A DNA stretch of 64,000 nt from Chlamydiales bacterium (GCA_030679955.1 JAUXSF010000001.1:1-64000), one strand, 5' to 3'. Counted from the stretch's first letter, positions 25,125 to 35,010 are shown. The notes: generated by a model from the letters alone, not told the origin. Translations and numbers: made by a program.

Positions 25125-25211
25125 GGAAAGATGGCTGAGAGGCCGAAAGCACGTCCCTGCTAAGGACGCATACCCGCAAGGGTATCGAGGGTTCGAATCC
25201 CTCTCTTTCCG
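25125..25211 (+). tRNA. tRNA-Ser (anticodon GCU)
   Basis: 7-bp acceptor (GGAAAGA with TCTTTCC, discriminator G), 5-bp anticodon stem around loop CTGCTAA with anticodon GCT at 25159-25161, a long variable arm (tacccgcaagggta) as in class II tRNAs, and T arm GAGGGTTCGAATCCCTC. CCA is not encoded. Reads AGC/AGU codons. Confidence 0.95.
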
Positions 25212-25216
25212 CACTG

Positions 25217-25251
25217 AGGCTTTAACCCATGCGGTTAAAGCCTTTTTTTTT
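25217..25251 (+). terminator. terminator of tRNA-Ser(GCU)
   Basis: An 11-bp perfect stem (aggctttaacc with ggttaaagcct) followed by a run of T, six bases past the tRNA. Classic Rho-independent form. Confidence 0.9.
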
Positions 25252-25258
25252 ACCCTAA

Positions 25259-26101
25259 TTAATGTCTGAGTGCGCTGCGCTGGAATACCAAGGCAATGCC
25301 ATAAGCGATGCCTGCCAACAGTGCTATGGTGGCTCCTGCTGGCCAATCGAGGTGATAGGCGGCCATTGTGCCAAAGAAGGAGAATGCTGCACTCAAAACG
25401 ATTGCCAATAGCATCATGCGTGATAGGCGTGTAGTAAACAGATTGGCTATGGCAGCGGGAATGGTCAGCATGGTGAGGACCAAAATAACGCCGACGACTT
25501 GTATAAGCAAGACAGTGGTTACGGCAACTAGTACCAGCAGTAAAAGATAGAGGGCCTTAACTGGTTGCCCTTGTAGTTGTGCTTGTTCTTCGTCGAAGCA
25601 AATGGCTAGAAAGCGACGGTGAAGGCATAGAACAGCGATGACGACGAATGCGTCAAGGCCATAAAGGATGTAGAGATCGCTAGGCGCAACCCAAAGAATG
25701 TTACCGATTAAAAAATTGTTCAGCTCGACATTGTAGCCTGGTGTTTGCGAGATAAACAACACGCCCACAGCTGTTCCTACCGACCACAGAGCTGCAATAA
25801 CTGAATCTTCACGTTCGCGGTAGTATAGATGTATCCATCCGATAATAAGCGCGGACAAAATAGCGGTGACAAGGGCGCCTTCTAGAGGTGTGGCCCATTC
25901 GATGCCTCGGGAACGCTGTAGCCACAGGCAGAAACCCATGCCTCCCAAAACAGAGTGCGATATGCTACCGCTAATGAATACAACGCGCTTTACAACGACG
26001 TATGAGCCAATAATTCCGCTGACGATAGAGGCGGCCAATCCTGCCAAAACGGCTGCTAATAACAGGGGATTGGTCATAAGAGCTTCAAAGAAGTCAGACA
26101 T
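25259..26101 (-). CDS. znuB: metal ABC transporter permease (ZnuB/MntB type)
   Basis: 280 residues with eight to nine hydrophobic segments. V-V-x-K-R-V-V-F-I-S-G-S-I-S-H-S-V-L-G-G-M-G near residues 31-53 is the ABC-3 permease signature (G-x-x-S-H-x-x-L-G-G). The H-S-V-L-G-G and later I-G-N-I-L-W blocks are typical. Forms the membrane channel of a zinc or manganese importer with the ATPase and binding protein encoded upstream. Its start overlaps the end of the ATPase gene by 8 bases. Equivalent to the CT415-417 set of C. trachomatis by gene type. Confidence 0.85.
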   Translation of the reverse strand: MSDFFEALMTNPLLLAAVLAGLAASIVSGIIGSYVVVKRVVFISGSISHSVLGGMGFCLWLQRSRGIEWATPLEGALVTAILSALIIGWIHLYYREREDSVIAALWSVGTAVGVLFISQTPGYNVELNNFLIGNILWVAPSDLYILYGLDAFVVIAVLCLHRRFLAICFDEEQAQLQGQPVKALYLLLLVLVAVTTVLLIQVVGVILVLTMLTIPAAIANLFTTRLSRMMLLAIVLSAAFSFFGTMAAYHLDWPAGATIALLAGIAYGIALVFQRSALRH

Positions 26102-26828
26102 CTTTACGTCCTGGCATGATCAAAGGAGTGTGGTAGAGGCCCATAGTAAAGTGCTCACAGACTTCTTCTGGTTTAAGAGGGATCGCGACTCCTTGCACAC
26201 AGAGAACACGTTCAACACGTTCAATGACGGTTCCTAGATCGTGTGTGACCATTGCTATGGTCATCTTACCACGCAGCTTATCTAGCAAGTTATAGATGTC
26301 GGCTTGTGCCTCGACATCGACGCTGCTGGTGGGTTCATCGAGCAATAATAACTTTGGTTGTGACACGAGCGCTCTTGCAATTAGCACGCGCTGCGCTTGG
26401 CCTCCTGATAATGAGCCAAAAGGAGCTTCTGAGAAGTCACTCAGTTCGACGAGATCCAAGGACTCCTTAGCTAAACGTAGATCTTCGTTGCTGTAGGCTC
26501 CATACCAGGGCAGGGTTGCTAAGCGACCTGTCAGGACGACTTCCATGACTGAGATTGGGAACAGGCGGTCGAAGGGAAGGCGCTGTGGCACATAAGCGAC
26601 ATCGTAATGTGCGTCATTGGGTGCTTTATCAAATATTTTGAGCGACCCTGAGCTAGGCTTTAAAAAGCCTAGCATAAGCTTTAGCAATGTTGTTTTGCCA
26701 CCACCGTTGGGTCCTATGATGCCTACGAATTCTCCGGGCATAATCTGGAAGGAAACATTAGTAAGGACCGGTGCCGTGCCATAGGCAAAGCAAAGGTCTT
26801 GGGCAATGACGACTGGTTCCGAAGACAA
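26094..26828 (-). CDS. znuC: metal ABC transporter ATPase (ZnuC type)
   Basis: 244 residues from a TTG 6 bases after AGGAGG; another TTG two codons earlier abuts the ribosome site and is less likely. Walker A G-P-N-G-G-G-K-T-T, Q-loop Y-V-P-Q-R, signature L-S-G-G-Q-A-Q-R-V, Walker B L-L-L-L-D-E-P and H-loop V-T-H-D-L-G are all present. Drives metal uptake. The stop codon of the binding-protein gene lies just upstream of the ribosome site, so the three genes form one operon. Confidence 0.88.
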   Translation of the reverse strand: MSSEPVVIAQDLCFAYGTAPVLTNVSFQIMPGEFVGIIGPNGGGKTTLLKLMLGFLKPSSGSLKIFDKAPNDAHYDVAYVPQRLPFDRLFPISVMEVVLTGRLATLPWYGAYSNEDLRLAKESLDLVELSDFSEAPFGSLSGGQAQRVLIARALVSQPKLLLLDEPTSSVDVEAQADIYNLLDKLRGKMTIAMVTHDLGTVIERVERVLCVQGVAIPLKPEEVCEHFTMGLYHTPLIMPGRKDV

Positions 26829-26840
26829 AGCCAACCTCCT

Positions 26841-27698
26841 CTAAGGTTCAGAGAAGTGCTGGGAAAGGGTTCTCAGGTTCTGCATATAGTCTTCTGCGTA
26901 GGGATCTAACTTCACCAATTTGGCATCCAGTTGATTGGCCAGCAGCTTGGCTACCTTGTCGGAGTATTGCGATTGTGTGTAGATCGTCTTAATACGCAGG
27001 TGGCGTGCGCGGTTAATTAGCTCTGTAAGTTGTCTTGGGGCAGGGTCTTTGCCTTCGATCTCAACAGGCATCTGCTTGAAACCATAGTCGCGGCAGATAT
27101 AAGCATACGCAGGGTGAGTAACAAGAATCGTTTTGCCATGAGAGGATTCGAGCTGCTTTGCCATTTCAGCATCTAATGCGTCTAGCTCTTTCAAGTGTTC
27201 ATGCAGAGCTTGTTGGTACTGCTTAGCGTTGGCTGGATAGCGGCGGCTGAGGGCAGCGGTGAGTGTTTTTGCTTGCTGTTTCATGAGACGGGGACTTAGC
27301 CAAATATGCAGATCCATACCTTCGGGGTGGCAGCAGCCATGATGACTGCACTGGCACTCGCCAGCAATTAGATCGAGGCCTTGGCGTAGGTCAACTAGTT
27401 CTAAGTTAGAGTTATGGGCAGTTAGCGCCCTGGCAACTCGTGGCTCAAAAGTCTCGCCAATACGGAACCACAGGTCGGCCTTACCGGCTGCTAGGACTTC
27501 TTTAAATGTTGGCTCATATGTGTGCACATTGGCGCTAGGGGGGACGAGCATACCAACCGTGACGGTATCACCAGCTATCCGGTGCACTAAATACTTGTAT
27601 GGAGCGACGCTTACAAGCACATGTGGCACGTCAGCGCAAAGACAGGCAACAAAACATACAAATAAACAAGCAAACCAACGCGAAAGATTAGAAAACAT
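26841..27698 (-). CDS. znuA: metal-binding periplasmic protein of the ABC transporter (ZnuA/YtgA-like)
   Basis: 285 residues with a signal peptide (cleavage near A21). Cluster A-1 substrate-binding protein: S-V-A-P-Y-K-Y-L-V start, N-V-H-T-Y-E-P-T with the first His ligand, D-L-H-I-W-L-S-P with the second, T-H-P-A-Y-A-Y with the third, and an acidic residue expected in the C-terminal lobe. A short Cys/His-rich loop (C-Q-C-S-H-H-G-C-C-H) before the second ligand resembles the His loop of zinc-specific ZnuA proteins and favours zinc over manganese. First gene of the operon. Metal identity is inference. Confidence 0.85.
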   Translation of the reverse strand: MFSNLSRWFACLFVCFVACLCADVPHVLVSVAPYKYLVHRIAGDTVTVGMLVPPSANVHTYEPTFKEVLAAGKADLWFRIGETFEPRVARALTAHNSNLELVDLRQGLDLIAGECQCSHHGCCHPEGMDLHIWLSPRLMKQQAKTLTAALSRRYPANAKQYQQALHEHLKELDALDAEMAKQLESSHGKTILVTHPAYAYICRDYGFKQMPVEIEGKDPAPRQLTELINRARHLRIKTIYTQSQYSDKVAKLLANQLDAKLVKLDPYAEDYMQNLRTLSQHFSEP

Positions 27699-28018
27699 AA
27701 AATTACGGCTAATGATTGTTCAATATGGTGCTTTAATATGCCTCTTCCCAGAGTTTTTGACAATGAGTCAATTTGGCATCTGTAGGGCGCTTATGCCTGT
27801 GGCCTTGATGACGAATAGGCTCATTGTCATCCAGCAATTCAACATTGCAGATTCCAACATCGCACTTACTTTTTTTGAAAGCTCGCTACACTCATCGTAA
27901 CCGATGCAGCGTCTAAGACGACTGACCAGGCAACTGAACAGGCCAATATTTCCGTAGACATAGATAGTCCTTCAAAGAATAAAATTCGGCGAGAAATTAG
28001 TGTGTGCAGGTATTACTG
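27699..28018. other. intergenic region upstream of the metal transporter
   Basis: 320 bases without a credible gene. It contains an inverted repeat, tgacaatgag at 27758-27767 and ctcattgtca at 27820-27829 (10 bp perfect), enclosing a smaller ggcat/atgcc pair. It lies about 60-130 bases upstream of the binding-protein start. It could be a folded leader or a terminator hairpin. No metal-regulator operator was recognised. Confidence 0.4.
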
Positions 28019-29542
28019 TCAAAGCACTTTTTCGATGCGCTTGATGCCTTCCTTGTCCAATACCACACGATACTTGCCAATATCGCTCTTAGTTTGATCT
28101 GTGCTGTCTTGGTAGGTTCTTCGAATGATGATGTTGATGTGATAGACCTTAGGGACTTGTATGGAAATCAATTGTCCTGTCTTTGGGTCGATTTCAAAGT
28201 GCTCTTTATATGCGTCGCTAGCCTTCACCAGGAAGCTGCTGATGTTGTAGCGCAAGATGTCGTTTAGCTCACGATGTTCACCGGTATGGGCATCCTCAGG
28301 TGCTGAAAAGAGTGTTACCTCTTTTTTAAAGTAGAACACTTGCTCCATACGTTCTGCGCGTTCTAACTCTGTATGAAAGCCTGTGTTGCGAATGGTGAGA
28401 ATTTCTTTGGGAATTTGCTTGGGTTCCACGAAAGAGAAGTATTCTTTTAAGTAGCCCAGCTTAGTTTCTCCGTCAGAAGTTGAGATATCAGTGAAATAGT
28501 CTGGAAACCATTTTGTAGCGAAAGTCGCGCTCATATTTTTTATGGCGTCTTTCATACGGTCTTTGACCACATAAAGAAGTACTGCAATCACAATGAAGCT
28601 TGTAGAGTTAACGATGATGCCGCTGCCTTGCATGGTTAGGAATACGAGATAAACGAGCATTGCTAGGCCTGCTGCAACGACGGCTGCAAATTCTAAAAAT
28701 GGTTTAGAGGGTTCCTTGCGAATAATATTTAAGAAGAGCACTTCCCAAACAAATTTTTTTAACAAGCCAGAACGATAGACAAAGTACTCCATATTTTTTT
28801 CGGGATCATTGGCAAAAGGTGAACGTTCTTTGGCTGCATCGCGATGTTGAGATTCCCATACGATGCATTCTTGCAGTTTATTTATGCTTGGAGCCGTCTC
28901 GGGATCATGTAATAGTTCCACTTCGCGAAGAAGATGAGCCAGGTGGTTCTGAACGGTAATACTAAGAAATTCATCGATGTACTGGCCATAATCCTGCATG
29001 CGGCTGTCCCGCCATCTAAGGCTATATTCGTCCAGAAAATGCAAGTAGCCTTGGCGCATCTCGATTGTTTCTTGACACAGCTGGTCTATGCCGCGACAGA
29101 TGCTTTGCAAAGAAACTAAGGGAGACAAACGCTTAAGTGAATCGATTAGCTGCTGCGAGCGATCGCGTAGGGCACTGCGGACTCCATTGGCATAAAGCTT
29201 TAGCTCTCGCAGTACTTCCTTTTCATTTGGCCTTTCGGAATTTTGGTATAGCTGGCGAATGCGGTAGAGTCCAGATCGAGCGGTGTTTGAAGCTATAAGT
29301 TCTTTTAGAGGAACGATGGGGGTTTTAAGCCTCAGAAGGCTCGTCTGATCGTAGTAAAAGTGCTTTTTCGTATATGTGTGTTTATTGATATGCAGGGCTG
29401 TGGGAATAAAGAAAAAAAACTCGAGCGTATAGCGGTTATTAGCTCGGCCGGGAACAGGAGCGTATTCCGACTTCAATTCAAATTGGAATTTATCTCGGAG
29501 ATGGATGTCGCCTTCACCGAGTTCTTCTTCAATTTCTGCCAT
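28019..29542 (-). CDS. membrane protein of unknown function
   Basis: 507 residues. The first about 280 are hydrophilic and mostly helical, with a beta-rich start (R-Y-T-L-E-F-F-F-F-I-P-T). Two transmembrane helices lie close together at about 285-306 and 311-330, so both large domains face the same side, presumably the cytoplasm. The C-terminal part (330-507) ends in strands such as V-Y-H-I-N-I-I-I-R-R-T. No catalytic motif or family recognised. It lies upstream of the metal transporter and downstream of the giant OTU gene on the same strand, with gaps over 100 bases, so probably separate transcripts. Confidence 0.7.
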   Translation of the reverse strand: MAEIEEELGEGDIHLRDKFQFELKSEYAPVPGRANNRYTLEFFFFIPTALHINKHTYTKKHFYYDQTSLLRLKTPIVPLKELIASNTARSGLYRIRQLYQNSERPNEKEVLRELKLYANGVRSALRDRSQQLIDSLKRLSPLVSLQSICRGIDQLCQETIEMRQGYLHFLDEYSLRWRDSRMQDYGQYIDEFLSITVQNHLAHLLREVELLHDPETAPSINKLQECIVWESQHRDAAKERSPFANDPEKNMEYFVYRSGLLKKFVWEVLFLNIIRKEPSKPFLEFAAVVAAGLAMLVYLVFLTMQGSGIIVNSTSFIVIAVLLYVVKDRMKDAIKNMSATFATKWFPDYFTDISTSDGETKLGYLKEYFSFVEPKQIPKEILTIRNTGFHTELERAERMEQVFYFKKEVTLFSAPEDAHTGEHRELNDILRYNISSFLVKASDAYKEHFEIDPKTGQLISIQVPKVYHINIIIRRTYQDSTDQTKSDIGKYRVVLDKEGIKRIEKVL

Positions 29543-29655
29543 AATGTCAGACTATTTGGGCCTTTTTTTCGGTACAAAATCATAAATATCTTTATGCCCT
29601 TTGAAAAGATAGTCCTTTTCACCTCCACTCAGCGTTATGCTGCTTGTTTATGTGT

Positions 29656-32600
29656 TTATGTTACTATTTCGTAATAATCGTAATGGTTGCCCTCAGCGCG
29701 AAAGTAAATTGACCTTGTAGCTTCGCCGATATCGGGCACAATGACCTGGTGAACTCTATTATTTTTTACTGTCACAATTCTTAATTTAAAGTGGTTTGCG
29801 ATTGCATGTATTTCGAAATAACCGCCCCACATAGCGGTGTTTTTCACTACGTCGATATAGAGATCAAATAGGCATTTATAGAACTCGGGGGTATATTGAT
29901 TGTATTCGTCGGTAGTAGGATCTTGACTCATACGGTGGCTATTGACTTCTGTGAGTCGTCTCTCATAATCTTCTTTCTGGGGCCCTTCGTAAAAAAGGAT
30001 TCCATTTGTGACTGACATTAATTCTTCCGGACCCAAAAGCCCCTCGTAGACCTCCCGACGCTCGACGATTAAATCGGCTATTGATTTTCGGCAAGAGACC
30101 ACATCATTAGCGGTTAAAAGAACTTGGCTCTTTAGAAAGCATCTAAATAAACAAGAACCGTCAGGGGTGATTTGCACAAGGCGAAGACGCTGGTTGTCCA
30201 CCTCTAAAATATTCGATGGAGTAGTAGTGGGCGCGGACGGGAGAGAGCCACGAGATGCATTCGAAGATGGGGTTATTTCCGCGCATAGCAGTGCCAGCAT
30301 ATCTGGTGTTAATCTATTTGTATTTTGCACCGCTTGCATAACAGAGGGCGGCACATTGTAGACCTCTGTAAACTTTTGGAAATGATCCTTTAGAACTTTC
30401 TCAATTGTGTCGACGTCACCACCGGAAAAGATTCTGCCATATTCCGGATCCTTTAGAGTATCAGGTGTAACGAGGCGGATGACGCGGTTAGAGTGCCACC
30501 GCAGGATGCCGTGATCTTTTACTAAAGGATCCACCACAAGTGGAAAGGGTATTCTTGAAGGAAGCACCCCGGTTGTTACGATATAGATTTTAGGTTCGTT
30601 ATTCGTTCCTGCAGCCATCTGCCGAACTTTGGCGCTACCTGTTACTGTCTGTACAGCAAAATGGTTGAACAGAAAATCAATTTCCAGCTGCTTGATGTGT
30701 CGTTTTAAGTTGGGCGTGTTGGATGAGACCAAGTACACCATGGTGTTGTGCCTTTGGCCTAAATTCCTCAACCCTCTTCCACCACGGTTGTGTGGCTGAA
30801 AATATTCAATGACCGAATTTTCGCGGAGATTTACGGTATGGACCGATGGTCGAGTTGTTTTTTCATCAAAGCGGCTTGTTTTCAATATTTTGTTTATCAA
30901 AACTAAAATGCTTAGTAGTTCCACGTATTGAGCCGGGCTATGCGGTAGGGACTTTATGATCTCGTGCACTCGGAGCGTGCAGCGTTCAATATCTAATAAA
31001 CGCATTAGCTCTAGTTGATTCTTGTAATTAGAGCGATCGTCCCACAGCATCAAACGCCCCTTTTCAACCGAACGATAAATAGCCCTATGTCCTTCGGCTT
31101 GGCTCAACGGAATAAAAACGCGAGGGTTATCCGGTGAGAGCGTTTTGTCCTTGGTATAGTCCACCAAAATTGACTCGGTAGTTACCACAAATATTTCATT
31201 CGGAAGCAGAGCGGTTGCCTGCTCTATGCTACTGGCCAGCTTCACCTGTGACAAAACACTAGTAGGCGGCACGCTATAGAGGCCATCGAAGGTCTCCAGA
31301 ACATTTATTAAGTCTGTTCCGCGTCGAAGATTTTTGAAATATGCCGCAGAAGCCTGATTAGGGTTAGCGTAACCTTGGGCAAAGGTTTCGAACTCTACGG
31401 AACGCTTAGCGGTCTCTATTGCAGGAGAGCGATATACCTCTTGAAATAATTGGAGCTTCTCGGCTCCCGGAGGTAACATGTTGCATAGCTGTAGCCGTAA
31501 ATGAAGAGGGGAGGACTCATCTAGTGCTGCTTTTCTGATGGCTTCGATTGGAACATTTTCATTGTTTTTCAACCTCCAAGCCACGGTAAAAGGACTTTCT
31601 CGAAAGGCTTTTAATTCTTTTTTCAGATGTCGATAGAAACTTTCTAAATCCGAGGTCTGCGTGGCTAAGATGCACTTTTCCCCGGACATGACCCAAAGAA
31701 CCAATAGGGATGAGAACTTGCTATCGTACATACAGGGAGCATCTATAGAAAGTGTGCGATTGGATCTCAAAGCGTTATGAATGCTCTGAATATCCGCTGA
31801 GGATAGCTGGGTAAACATAGCCTGATATAAAGCTCGTTCTCTCGGTACTGGTATTGCAGGTGTATATTCAGATGCGATTTTCTGCAGATCAGCTAGGGTG
31901 GTGGGCAGATTTTTAATATGGCGTCGTTGAGTAACCTTCTCTATGTCATCGGTTTTTCTTTGATAATGGTAGGGCCGTTGGACCCGCGTTGGGTCTAGCG
32001 TTTTTGGTAAGGCGAAAGGATCCACCATATCGGATGTTTTCCGCATTTCAGGCGTCGGATTTGCAGTGGAAGGTCTCTTAGGATTAGGATCTCGACGTTC
32101 TAATCTAGTGACCGGCCGTTTTTTAGCCAGTATGATAAGGTCGGGACGCTTTGGTATACTAATAGCGCTACTGCCATGGACCTTTCCACCTCGATATTCC
32201 ATTGGCATAGAAATCAAATTTCTATGCTGAGCTTCATTAAACTGATGGAACTGAAGTACTCCTTGGTTTTTGGAATAGGTCAGGGGTTCGAAAACGAGAG
32301 AAGATTCTTCGACCAAGGCAAGGCCATTGGATGGCGGTACATTCGCCTCTATTGCCTGTTGAGCTGCTTCAATCCAAAGCTCTAGGAATGATTGAGCGTG
32401 AAGGGGAGAGATCAAAGGGCAAGACCCTATAATAGGCTCAACGGAACGAGGAAAGACATTATGATTTTTCGGAGCGTTGGAATTGTATATTGATAGCCTT
32501 GTAAAAATAGCCTTGCAATATCGGGTGTCTGCCTGCGCAATGTCAAAGAGCTTCATCCCCAATCTTCCTAATAGGGGATCACTCAAGTTGATGGATATTC

Positions 32601-34797
32601 GTCCCGGAATCCCATTTGAATTTAGAAGGGAGGCCAAAATATCTGCCTGATGGTCATAGAGGGCCTTTAGAATACGACGACCAACTACTTGGTTGTCTGA
32701 TAGCAATGCAACAGGACTGGATACCGCTGCAGCAATCCGAGCACTCGTAGCCGAGGGTTGAGTTTCGTTAGAATCTCTAGCCGAAACCACTTCTGGTAAA
32801 TCGCCTGACTCCAAAGGTTCGACCTGCTCCTGGGAAATCGACAAACACGCGCTGATGCGAGCTATTAGGCGAGTCCTTCGCTCGGGATTTTCATTGTCAA
32901 GCAATCCCTCGATTAATTGACCCTGGTTAAGTTTGGCAAGGTATTCTCTTAAGCTTGCCTCCAGCCTGCTAATCGCGGAGTCCACATTGCTGTAACCATG
33001 ATCTTCCTTACATCTCTTAAGAGATTCATATAGCGGTATTGTTAAGGCGGTCAAGAATGTAGCGCTATCGTTTTCAATAATACCGCATAAATGATGAATG
33101 TACCTCTTCTGTGTCTCATGGTGAAAAGGAAGCTTTGATATCGCCTCTAGTATTTTACAATGATCTCCATTGACATTGGAGCATTCGGAATTTGACATGA
33201 GATCGATGAACCTGGAAATATGGCCTCTGTTCGAGTCATTTATAGCAATATGGGGAAGACAAGTTGCTATCCCACTTTGGTGGCTAAAAGGAAGACTGGA
33301 ACTATCCGAGGATATGCAGTCTGTGGCCCGTCTGACTAGTTTAACCATCGCGCGGTCGATGGTCAGTTTTTCATCTTCAGACCAGGTGTATAATTTTAAG
33401 GCCTGTAAAATTCCCGAAATAAATTGTGGCTTTACATCGTTCGAGTCTTCGACACTCTTTGCTAGATCCCAAATTATAGGTTTAAGTTGATCAGTCTCTT
33501 CTTCACCAAACCGGTAGTTGGCAAGGGCTAACCATAAACGACTGTTATGCGCAACAGGGTGTTTTGAGTGATGAACATTAATAAAATGCAACAAACATGC
33601 CTTGACGCTAGGAGTAAGAGCCACAACACGATGCATGTCGCCGATCGTCGCCTCAACTCTGCTAATGCATCCCTCGCTGAGCTGTTGTTGTGTTGAAAGT
33701 TCCAGTAGCAGGGCTTCTATGACCTTTATGTAGTATGCTGAGTAATTATTTTTAAGCCAGGTTGTTAACCCCCCTAAATAGGTGGCGAGATTTTCTGGAT
33801 CAGTGGGCCTCAATTTCAGAATAGGTTGAGATGCAGGCGTTTTTTCCACAAGATAGTCGAGAATACGGTTAATAGTAAATTTGACGGTTGCAATGTGGTC
33901 AGGATGGTAGTATCTACTTAGTACCTCAAGTATACATGCTAGAGTGGTTTCATTATAGACTCTTGGATTTTGGGTTCTTTGGTTTGGATTTTCTGCAAAA
34001 TAATTTATATCATTTTGAATTGATGTTAAATTATTCATTAAAAAGTCTGTAAATACCGCCTTATCAAAATTTAAGTACCTAAAAGAATGAAACGCCGACT
34101 CTTTATATTCAATTCCTACTTGCCTTAATCTGTTAAGACAAGAAGTTAGAAATGAACTATAATCACGATGGTTTTGGTTCGAAATGTTCAATCTGGCTAG
34201 AAAGTGAAATATTTGGGTGATATCCTTGCTGGCTAACCTATTTACTGTCGGTATACTCAGTGCTAATATATGTGCTAATGTATTTGAAATAAGTTCAAAC
34301 GTCTGAGGATCAATATTTTCGTTACAGTTAATGCAATAATACAATTTGCTGGAAAAAAATATGATATCTTTGACATTAGTGGGGTCAAAGGTTTGAATAA
34401 TGTAGGGAGCTAGATTTTTAAAGACCGTAGGACAGTGTTGTTGATACCCTTCCTTAGACAGTAAACCTAAGAGACTTGTTAAATCTTTAGAACTCAGTTT
34501 ACGGTATTGAGCGTCTGAAAACGAATTTTCGTTAATTTGATTAAAATAGTTCAGAATGTGAGGTTGATAAAATTCTGACCCGTATTGGCGGCCAGCGCCG
34601 CCCGCTCCCGATTGGCGCCTAGCTGGGGCACCGCCACCTCTTTGAACGTTCCACTGTCTTGGTTGATTGAATGAGGTATTAGACCCGCGAAAAGGTCGAG
34701 GGACCTGTTGAGCATCATCGTTTCTGTGATAATTTTGGTTTGTTGGGGTAGTTCGGTTATTTCTATATTCGGAAGTTGGCCGATTAATATTATCCAC
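29656..34797 (-). CDS. giant protein with C-terminal OTU cysteine protease, candidate effector
   Basis: 1713 residues from a GTG 5 bases after AAGGA. Residues 1-75 are Asn/Gln/Arg/Gly-rich and probably disordered, with an R-G-G-G/R-R-Q-S-G segment. About 85-750 is an all-helical repeat-like array. The middle (about 1000-1520) is of mixed alpha/beta composition and not recognised. Residues about 1535-1713 are an OTU domain: D-G-S-C-L-F-R with D1546 and C1549, W-G-G-Y-F-E-I-H-A at 1657-1665, and N-H-Y-D-Y at 1704-1708 with H1705 as the catalytic His. OTU proteases cleave ubiquitin; in an intracellular bacterium this points to a host-directed deubiquitinase. No secretion signal is visible; type III secretion would be the expected route. 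Confidence 0.8.
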   Translation of the reverse strand: MDNINRPTSEYRNNRTTPTNQNYHRNDDAQQVPRPFRGSNTSFNQPRQWNVQRGGGAPARRQSGAGGAGRQYGSEFYQPHILNYFNQINENSFSDAQYRKLSSKDLTSLLGLLSKEGYQQHCPTVFKNLAPYIIQTFDPTNVKDIIFFSSKLYYCINCNENIDPQTFELISNTLAHILALSIPTVNRLASKDITQIFHFLARLNISNQNHRDYSSFLTSCLNRLRQVGIEYKESAFHSFRYLNFDKAVFTDFLMNNLTSIQNDINYFAENPNQRTQNPRVYNETTLACILEVLSRYYHPDHIATVKFTINRILDYLVEKTPASQPILKLRPTDPENLATYLGGLTTWLKNNYSAYYIKVIEALLLELSTQQQLSEGCISRVEATIGDMHRVVALTPSVKACLLHFINVHHSKHPVAHNSRLWLALANYRFGEEETDQLKPIIWDLAKSVEDSNDVKPQFISGILQALKLYTWSEDEKLTIDRAMVKLVRRATDCISSDSSSLPFSHQSGIATCLPHIAINDSNRGHISRFIDLMSNSECSNVNGDHCKILEAISKLPFHHETQKRYIHHLCGIIENDSATFLTALTIPLYESLKRCKEDHGYSNVDSAISRLEASLREYLAKLNQGQLIEGLLDNENPERRTRLIARISACLSISQEQVEPLESGDLPEVVSARDSNETQPSATSARIAAAVSSPVALLSDNQVVGRRILKALYDHQADILASLLNSNGIPGRISINLSDPLLGRLGMKLFDIAQADTRYCKAIFTRLSIYNSNAPKNHNVFPRSVEPIIGSCPLISPLHAQSFLELWIEAAQQAIEANVPPSNGLALVEESSLVFEPLTYSKNQGVLQFHQFNEAQHRNLISMPMEYRGGKVHGSSAISIPKRPDLIILAKKRPVTRLERRDPNPKRPSTANPTPEMRKTSDMVDPFALPKTLDPTRVQRPYHYQRKTDDIEKVTQRRHIKNLPTTLADLQKIASEYTPAIPVPRERALYQAMFTQLSSADIQSIHNALRSNRTLSIDAPCMYDSKFSSLLVLWVMSGEKCILATQTSDLESFYRHLKKELKAFRESPFTVAWRLKNNENVPIEAIRKAALDESSPLHLRLQLCNMLPPGAEKLQLFQEVYRSPAIETAKRSVEFETFAQGYANPNQASAAYFKNLRRGTDLINVLETFDGLYSVPPTSVLSQVKLASSIEQATALLPNEIFVVTTESILVDYTKDKTLSPDNPRVFIPLSQAEGHRAIYRSVEKGRLMLWDDRSNYKNQLELMRLLDIERCTLRVHEIIKSLPHSPAQYVELLSILVLINKILKTSRFDEKTTRPSVHTVNLRENSVIEYFQPHNRGGRGLRNLGQRHNTMVYLVSSNTPNLKRHIKQLEIDFLFNHFAVQTVTGSAKVRQMAAGTNNEPKIYIVTTGVLPSRIPFPLVVDPLVKDHGILRWHSNRVIRLVTPDTLKDPEYGRIFSGGDVDTIEKVLKDHFQKFTEVYNVPPSVMQAVQNTNRLTPDMLALLCAEITPSSNASRGSLPSAPTTTPSNILEVDNQRLRLVQITPDGSCLFRCFLKSQVLLTANDVVSCRKSIADLIVERREVYEGLLGPEELMSVTNGILFYEGPQKEDYERRLTEVNSHRMSQDPTTDEYNQYTPEFYKCLFDLYIDVVKNTAMWGGYFEIHAIANHFKLRIVTVKNNRVHQVIVPDIGEATRSIYFRAEGNHYDYYEIVT

Positions 34798-34981
34798 AAT
34801 TATCCTTACTAATTAACAATTATTAAATTCCTTAAGAAATTATGCATTATTGATTAATTAATGCAATAAAAAAAATAAGACTGTCTTCCAATAGGCGTTC
34901 CATAAAACGCTCGGCTCAATCAAATTTTGAAATGGCTGAATGGTTAATCAATGTGGAGTAAGCATGGTGGATAATTTGAAA

Positions 34982-35010
34982 GGTGCCCGCATCTAGAATA
35001 TGCAGGCACC
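34982..35010 (-). terminator. hairpin after the secreted protein gene at 35030
   Basis: ggtgcccgcat pairs with atgcaggcacc with one mismatch; TTTCAA follows on the minus strand. It lies 20 bases past the stop codon. Confidence 0.6.

Noticed and set aside
27520-27900. 126-residue ORF opposite the metal-binding protein
   Set aside because: Mostly antisense to the binding-protein gene, with no ribosome site.
27870-28080. Coding-like plus-strand frame (V-T-D-A-A-S-K-T-T-D-Q and onwards)
   Set aside because: Composition looks protein-like, but there is no start codon after the preceding stop and it runs antisense into the next gene. Possibly a relic; not enough to call.
30167-33490. Plus-strand ORFs inside the giant OTU gene
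   Set aside because: Antisense shadows of one uninterrupted 1713-codon frame with recognisable C-terminal motifs.
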